This document shows, piece after piece, positions 6,137 to 10,955 of a DNA stretch of 10,955 nt (positions are counted from its first letter, which is position 1; each line of letters opens with the position of its first letter). Position numbers and translations under genes: made by a program. The DNA comes from Bacteroidales bacterium UBA4353 (lineage in GTDB: Bacteria; Bacteroidota; Bacteroidia; Bacteroidales; Paludibacteraceae). The stretch spans positions 1-10,955 of the forward strand of contig DGSV01000058.1 of the NCBI GenBank assembly GCA_002394025.1, read 5' to 3'. Under the pieces are notes generated by a model, which saw only the letters and a program-made list of their open reading frames with translations, searched no databases and had not been told where the DNA came from.

Positions 6137-8809
6137 ATGGAACTATCAAGCAAGTACAGCCCTGCTGAAATAGAGGGCAAATGGTATGATTATTGGCTTC
6201 GGCACAAGATATTTCACTCTGAGCCCGACGCTCGCGAACCTTTCACGGTGGTTATTCCGCCGCCCAACGTTACCGGAGTGCTACACATGGGGCATGTGCT
6301 TAACGAGACTATTCAGGATATTCTTGTCCGTCACGCTCGTCAGCAAGGCAAGAATGCCTGCTGGGTTCCGGGTACTGACCATGCTTCGATAGCCACAGAA
6401 GCCAAGGTCGTAAACCGCCTTGCTCAGCAAGGTATTAGCAAGAAAGACCTGACCCGTGAGGAGTTCCTAAAACACGCGTGGGCATGGACTGAAGAGCACG
6501 GAGGTATCATACTCAAGCAATTGCGTCGCCTCGGATGCTCGTGTGATTGGGATCGTACGGCATTCACTATGGACCAGAAACGCTCGCAAAGTGTGATAAA
6601 AGTGTTCTGCGACCTCTATGACAAAGGACTGATATACCGCGGAGTACGCATGGTTAACTGGGATCCCAAAGCCCTTACGGCACTTTCTGACGAGGAGGTG
6701 ATTTTCAAAGAGCATCAGGGCAAACTCTACTACCTGCGCTACATGGTTAAAGAGGACCCCGGGAAGTATGCCATAGTGGCAACCACCCGCCCCGAGACGA
6801 TCATGGGCGATACGGCGATGTGTATCAATCCCAATGACCCCAAGAACGCATGGCTCAAAGGCAAGCATGTGGTGGTGCCGCTCGTCGGTAGAGAAATACC
6901 GGTGATAGAGGATGATTATGTTGACGTAGAGTTCGGTACAGGTTGCCTCAAGGTAACGCCGGCACATGATATCAACGACTATATGCTTGGCGAAAAGCAC
7001 CACTTGCAGTCCATAGACATCTTCAACGATAACGGTACTTTGAGCAGTGCAGCGGGACTCTATGTCGGTATGGACCGTTTCGAGGTGCGTGAGCAGATTG
7101 AGAAAGACCTCATTGCCGCCAATCTTATGGAGAAAGTAGAGGATTATACCAATAATGTGGGATGTTCAGAGCGTACAGGAGTGCCTATTGAACCGAAATT
7201 GTCAACGCAATGGTTCCTCAAAATGGAACACTTGGCACAGATTGCCCTTGACCCGGTGATGAATGATGACATAGTATTTTATCCCCAAAAGTATAAGAAT
7301 ACTTATCGCCATTGGCTTGAGAATATCAAGGACTGGTGCATCAGCCGCCAATTATGGTGGGGGCATCGCATACCGGCGTATTATATAGAACAAGGAGCAA
7401 GGAGCAAAGAACAAGGAGTGAATTTTGTTGTTGCAGAAACTGCAGAGCAGGCTTTGGCAAAAGCTCGTGCCTTGACAGGTAATGATACTTTGCAGCTTAG
7501 CGACCTCAGGCAAGACCCTGATTGCCTTGATACATGGTTCAGTAGTTGGCTGTGGCCCATAAGCCTCTTTGACGGCATCAACAATCCCGGCAATGAAGAA
7601 ATAAAATACTACTATCCCACGGCAGATCTCGTGACAGGGCCGGATATCATATTTTTCTGGGTGGCGCGCATGATTATGGCAGGTTATGAGTACGAAAAAA
7701 CCATGCCTTTCAAGCACGTCTATTTCACAGGTATCGTGCGCGATAAACTTGGTCGCAAGATGTCCAAGTCGTTGGGAAACAGTCCCGATCCGTTGGAACT
7801 GATAGATAAGTATGGTGCCGATGGAGTGCGTATGGGAATGATGCTCTCCGCGCCCGCCGGCAATGACATACTCTTCGATGAAACTCTTTGTGAGCAAGGC
7901 AGAAATTTCTGTGGAAAGATATGGAATGCTTTCCGGCTTATAAAATCGTGGAATGTAGATGAAAATATTGAGCCCACGAACGCCCAAAGGGATGCTAACC
8001 GTTGGATGTTCCAGAAGATAGAAACCACGATGGTAGAAGTCGAAGACCTGATGTCGAAATACCGTCTGTCAGAGGCTTTGACAGTGTTGTATCGCTTGTT
8101 CCGCGACGAATTTTCGGGGTGGTACCTTGAAGCCATCAAACCCGAATATGGAAAGCCGCAGGACATGGAAACCTATTATGGCGCCCTGCACTGCCTTGAC
8201 ATTCTGCTCCGCGCTTTGCACCCGTTCATGCCCTTCATCACAGAGCACCTGTGGCAGGCACTCAACGAGCGGGAAGACGGAGAAACAATATCGCTTCACG
8301 CACCATATATCTACGGCGAAAAAACTACTGCGGAGAATATCACCGCCAGCAAGCAGTTCCTCGAAGATTTTGAAGTAACCAAGCAGATAGTAACAGGAGT
8401 ACGCAACATACGTGCGCAGAAAAATATTGCGCAGAAAGTAGTACTTAAGTTGCAGGCGGTAGGTGTTGATGAAGTACCTTTTGCCGACGTAGTGATGAAA
8501 CTCGCTGGAGTGGAAAGCATAGAAATGGTATCCGAAAAAGACCCTGCTGCGATTAGTTTTCTTGCAGGGAATTCAGAATATGCCGTACCGCTCGGTGACG
8601 TGATAGATAATGATGAGGAAATCCTGAAACTCACCAAAGAATTGGAGTATATGGAAGGCTTCTTGGCAAGCGTCAACAAAAAGTTAAGTAATGAAAGATT
8701 TGTGCAGAATGCCAAACCAGAAATAGTTGATAACGAGCGCAAGAAGCAGTCTGATGCCGAACAAAAAATTGCCGCGTTGAGAGCTTCGATAGAAGCCCTG
8801 AAAAAGTAG
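6137..8809 (+). CDS. valS: Valyl-tRNA synthetase
   Basis: Class I aminoacyl-tRNA synthetase that attaches valine to tRNA-Val and hydrolyses mischarged Thr-tRNA-Val; cytosolic. The 890 residues fit the bacterial family. The N-terminal PPPNVTGVLHMGH (41-53) holds the HIGH-type motif (HMGH 50-53) and the second ATP-binding signature KMSKS is at 541-545. The CP1 editing domain shows TTRPETIMGD (216-225) and TPAHDINDY (274-282). WWGHRIPAYY (407-416) and LDTWFSSWLWP return to the catalytic core. The anticodon-binding helical domain follows from about 620, and a C-terminal charged coiled coil (about 822-889) is the usual ValRS tRNA-binding arm. Residues 417-428 (IEQGARSKEQGV) are encoded by tandem heptanucleotides and look inserted between two conserved segments. 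Leads a likely two-gene unit with the DUF2723 gene. Confidence 0.97.
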   Translation: MELSSKYSPAEIEGKWYDYWLRHKIFHSEPDAREPFTVVIPPPNVTGVLHMGHVLNETIQDILVRHARQQGKNACWVPGTDHASIATEAKVVNRLAQQGISKKDLTREEFLKHAWAWTEEHGGIILKQLRRLGCSCDWDRTAFTMDQKRSQSVIKVFCDLYDKGLIYRGVRMVNWDPKALTALSDEEVIFKEHQGKLYYLRYMVKEDPGKYAIVATTRPETIMGDTAMCINPNDPKNAWLKGKHVVVPLVGREIPVIEDDYVDVEFGTGCLKVTPAHDINDYMLGEKHHLQSIDIFNDNGTLSSAAGLYVGMDRFEVREQIEKDLIAANLMEKVEDYTNNVGCSERTGVPIEPKLSTQWFLKMEHLAQIALDPVMNDDIVFYPQKYKNTYRHWLENIKDWCISRQLWWGHRIPAYYIEQGARSKEQGVNFVVAETAEQALAKARALTGNDTLQLSDLRQDPDCLDTWFSSWLWPISLFDGINNPGNEEIKYYYPTADLVTGPDIIFFWVARMIMAGYEYEKTMPFKHVYFTGIVRDKLGRKMSKSLGNSPDPLELIDKYGADGVRMGMMLSAPAGNDILFDETLCEQGRNFCGKIWNAFRLIKSWNVDENIEPTNAQRDANRWMFQKIETTMVEVEDLMSKYRLSEALTVLYRLFRDEFSGWYLEAIKPEYGKPQDMETYYGALHCLDILLRALHPFMPFITEHLWQALNEREDGETISLHAPYIYGEKTTAENITASKQFLEDFEVTKQIVTGVRNIRAQKNIAQKVVLKLQAVGVDEVPFADVVMKLAGVESIEMVSEKDPAAISFLAGNSEYAVPLGDVIDNDEEILKLTKELEYMEGFLASVNKKLSNERFVQNAKPEIVDNERKKQSDAEQKIAALRASIEALKK
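7387..7421 (+). repeat. Tandem heptanucleotide repeat inside valS (GGAGCAA type)
   Basis: Five consecutive 7-base units: AGAACAA, GGAGCAA, GGAGCAA, AGAACAA, GGAGTGA. They encode residues 417-429 of ValRS, in the linker after WWGHRIPAYY. Reading frame is maintained. From memory of Bacteroidales ValRS, this linker normally has no such peptide, so the repeat appears to be an insertion at a tolerant site. Confidence 0.8.
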
Positions 8810-8859
8810 TGGCATATCACGAAAGATTTTCCTTATAGAAAAAACATATTCATAAATAA

Positions 8860-10955
8860 ATGAAAAATTTCAAACTTTACAACAACATTGTCGGGTGGTT
8901 GGTATTCTGTATCGCCGCCGCGACTTATCTGCTCACTATTGAGTCCACAGCAAGTTTCTGGGATTGCGGTGAGTTTATTTCTACAGGATATAAACTTGAC
9001 GTGGGTCACCCGCCCGGAGCACCCTTCTTCATGCTTACGGCTCATTTCTTCACGCTGTTTGCCAAGGATGCCACACAGGTGGCTGTGATGGTGAATTCCA
9101 TGTCGGCGCTGTTTTCAGCCCTGACAATCCTATTCTTATTCTGGACTATCACCGCTCTGGCTCGGAAAATAGTAGTATCAGGAGTCAGGAGTCAGGAGTC
9201 AGGACAGCAGATGACTCTTGCGCAAGGTATTGGTGTGTTGTTCGCGGGAGCGGTAGGCGCTTTGGCATATACATTTTCTGACACATTCTGGTTCTCGGCA
9301 GTAGAGGGAGAAGTCTATGCCTATTCATCATTGTTTACCGCTGTCGTATTCTGGGCAATACTCAAATGGGATGATGTTGCTGATAGTGCTGACAGTGACC
9401 GTTGGATAGTGTTGATAGCCTACCTGATGGGGTTGTCTATCGGAGTACACTTGCTCAACTTGCTGGCAATACCGGCGATAGTGCTTGTCTATTACTGCCG
9501 TAAATACGAGCCTACATTCAAGGGGTTCATAGTTGCTATGCTCGTTGCCGTATTGCTGCTTGGCATAGTACTCTATGGTATGATACCAGGCTTTGTTAAG
9601 CTCGCCGCAGTGTTTGACCTGTTCTTTGTCAATACGCTCCACCTGCCTTTCAACTCCGGTGTTGTGGCATATATCATACTTGCTGTCATAGTATTAGTGG
9701 GTGCGATATGGCTTACCGCCCGTGGTGTCGAATATCCCCGTATGGCAGCGGCGTCTATTCTTGCCGTGACGGTTGTTGGCATACCGTTCTTTGGAGAAGG
9801 CGGATGGCAGACGGCATTGCTATCCATAGCCATAATAGGTGCTATGGCCGGTGCGTTATACTACTGGCGCAACAAGGTTACGGCGCGTTTTCTGCATACT
9901 ATAGTACTTTCCGTGGCATTGATGCTACTCGGATATTCATCCTATGCCTTGATAGTGATACGTTCCGGCTCTGACCCTGCCATGGACCAGAACTCACCGG
10001 ATAATGTCTTCAACCTCAAATCATATCTCAATCGCGAGCAGTATGGCGACCGGCCATTGCTTTACGGGCCATCGTATAACGCCCCGGTGGCTCTTGATAT
10101 TAAGGATAATTATTGCGTGCCGCGGGAAAAGAAGGGAGCACCCATCTATGCTCCTAAACCCAAGCTTGACCCCAACGAACGTGACGAGTACGTCATCACG
10201 GGCTATAAGCACGACTATGTCATGGATAAGCGTTTCATGATGTTTTTCCCGAGAATGTATAGTTCGCAGGCTAGCCATATAGAGGCGTATAAAGAGTGGG
10301 GTGATGTCAAAGGTAAGCGAGTGAAATATGACTACTGTGGTCAGACCAAAGTGGATTATAAACCCACATTTGTCGAGAATATGCGTTTCTTCATAGTCTA
10401 TCAGTGCCATTTCATGTATTGGCGCTACTTCATGTGGAATTTTGCGGGACGTCAGAACGACCTGCAGGGGCATGGCGAGGCTGACCGCGGTAATTGGATA
10501 TCAGGCATTTCGTGGCTCGACAACCTTATGCTTGGCGACCAGTCAAAACTGCCTGACCGCCTGCGTGAGAATAAAGGGCATAATACATATTATATGCTGC
10601 CCTTGTTGCTCGGTTTGCTGGGTATAGGATTCCAGTTGTCGCGCGGTAAGAAAGGTTTCCAGAATTTCATGATAACCTTCCTGTTGTTTTTCCTGACGGG
10701 TCTTGCTATCGTGGTCTATCTCAACCAGACGCCCTATCAGCCCCGTGAACGCGACTATGCCTATGCCGGCTCGTTCTATGCTTTCTGTATATGGGTCGGA
10801 ATGGGAGTGCTGGGAGTTATTCAGTGCATAGAAGATATCGCCAAGGGTCGCTTGTCGCAGAATGCCAAGATTGCCGTGGCGATAGTGGTAGGCTTATGCT
10901 CGTTGGGTGTGCCGGCACTGATGGCACAGCAGAACTGGGATGACCACGACCGTTC
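8860..10955 (+). CDS. DUF2723 family multi-pass membrane protein, probable GT-C type glycosyltransferase (3' truncated)
   Basis: The reading frame is open from the ATG at 8860 to the window edge (698 full codons); Bacteroidetes members are usually around 1000 residues or more, so the C-terminus is missing. It matches DUF2723, the family of TMEM260-like protein O-mannosyltransferases. Visible hallmarks are SFWDCGEFI (32-40), with the acidic residues expected in the first extracytoplasmic loop of GT-C enzymes, VGHPPGAPF (48-56), SAVEGEVYAYSSLF (146-159), GLSIGVHLLNLLAIPAI (211-227) and NQTPYQPRERDYAYAGSFYA (622-641). About ten hydrophobic segments lie before residue 366, then a large hydrophilic loop (about 368-572), then at least four more. 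Residues 108-114 come from a heptanucleotide repeat. The gene starts 50 bases after valS with no promoter or terminator visible between, so it is probably co-transcribed. Enzymatic role is inferred from the family. Confidence 0.88.
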   Translation, partial: MKNFKLYNNIVGWLVFCIAAATYLLTIESTASFWDCGEFISTGYKLDVGHPPGAPFFMLTAHFFTLFAKDATQVAVMVNSMSALFSALTILFLFWTITALARKIVVSGVRSQESGQQMTLAQGIGVLFAGAVGALAYTFSDTFWFSAVEGEVYAYSSLFTAVVFWAILKWDDVADSADSDRWIVLIAYLMGLSIGVHLLNLLAIPAIVLVYYCRKYEPTFKGFIVAMLVAVLLLGIVLYGMIPGFVKLAAVFDLFFVNTLHLPFNSGVVAYIILAVIVLVGAIWLTARGVEYPRMAAASILAVTVVGIPFFGEGGWQTALLSIAIIGAMAGALYYWRNKVTARFLHTIVLSVALMLLGYSSYALIVIRSGSDPAMDQNSPDNVFNLKSYLNREQYGDRPLLYGPSYNAPVALDIKDNYCVPREKKGAPIYAPKPKLDPNERDEYVITGYKHDYVMDKRFMMFFPRMYSSQASHIEAYKEWGDVKGKRVKYDYCGQTKVDYKPTFVENMRFFIVYQCHFMYWRYFMWNFAGRQNDLQGHGEADRGNWISGISWLDNLMLGDQSKLPDRLRENKGHNTYYMLPLLLGLLGIGFQLSRGKKGFQNFMITFLLFFLTGLAIVVYLNQTPYQPRERDYAYAGSFYAFCIWVGMGVLGVIQCIEDIAKGRLSQNAKIAVAIVVGLCSLGVPALMAQQNWDDHDR
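9178..9204 (+). repeat. Tandem heptanucleotide repeat inside the DUF2723 gene (GGAGTCA type)
   Basis: Three perfect GGAGTCA units (9181-9187, 9188-9194, 9195-9201) flanked by partial units TCA (9178-9180) and GGA (9202-9204), 27 bases of unbroken 7-base periodicity. They encode SGVRSQESG (107-115) in a hydrophilic loop between membrane segments, in frame. It is the same class of repeat as that in valS, with a different unit. Confidence 0.85.
9379..9396 (+). repeat. Imperfect 9-base tandem duplication in the DUF2723 gene
   Basis: GCTGATAGT (9379-9387) is followed directly by GCTGACAGT (9388-9396), giving Ala-Asp-Ser twice in a hydrophilic loop just before a membrane segment. One base differs. 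It is a small local duplication in a variable loop. Confidence 0.5.

Noticed and set aside
6467..7003. 178-residue minus-strand open frame within valS
   Set aside because: Shadow of the ValRS frame with no recognisable domain or start context.
7352..7987. 211-residue minus-strand open frame within valS
   Set aside because: It lies wholly antisense to conserved ValRS coding sequence; part of it (FAPCSL-like residues) is simply the complement of the heptamer repeat.

Overview
The window looks like ordinary chromosomal backbone from a member of Bacteroidetes, most likely order Bacteroidales; family-level placement (for example Muribaculaceae or Prevotellaceae) is a guess. The reasons are: promoter-like TAnnTTTG (-7) motifs, the Bacteroidetes sigma-factor signature, upstream of several genes; AT-rich, A-rich leaders without clear Shine-Dalgarno sequences; and protein content (Na/Pi cotransporter with PhoU tail, pyrE followed by a small SRPBCC protein, DUF389 and DUF2723 membrane proteins) typical of that group.

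Layout, left to right. (1) A Na+/phosphate cotransporter gene, cut by the left edge, runs rightward to 1441. (2) glnS (glutaminyl-tRNA synthetase) runs leftward from 3326 to 1665 and is followed at 1609-1647 by a strong hairpin terminator. (3) A 196-base AT-rich divergent promoter region separates glnS from pyrE (orotate phosphoribosyltransferase, 3523-4224), which is followed 52 bases later by a small SRPBCC-fold protein gene (4277-4705). (4) A DUF389 membrane protein gene (4711-6030) runs leftward and meets the SRPBCC gene tail-to-tail with only 5 bases between them. (5) A short divergent promoter region (6031-6136) leads rightward into valS (valyl-tRNA synthetase, 6137-8809), and 50 bases later into a DUF2723 membrane protein gene (from 8860) that is cut by the right edge.

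The genes serve core functions: charging tRNA with Gln and Val, UMP synthesis, phosphate uptake and probably envelope protein glycosylation. I see no phage, plasmid, IS, CRISPR, tRNA or rRNA sequence, and no convincing new defence or metabolic system.

The most unusual signal is a pair of tandem heptanucleotide repeats inserted in frame into two adjacent genes: GGAGCAA-type in valS (7387-7421) and GGAGTCA-type in the DUF2723 gene (9178-9204). A tandem 7-mer reads as the same 7-residue peptide cycle in all three frames of a strand, so such repeats can settle inside coding sequence without introducing stops on that strand. A second point of interest is the tail-to-tail SRPBCC/DUF389 pair, where the nearest clear hairpin with a U-rich tail for the DUF389 transcript lies beyond the SRPBCC gene, implying a possible antisense overlap.
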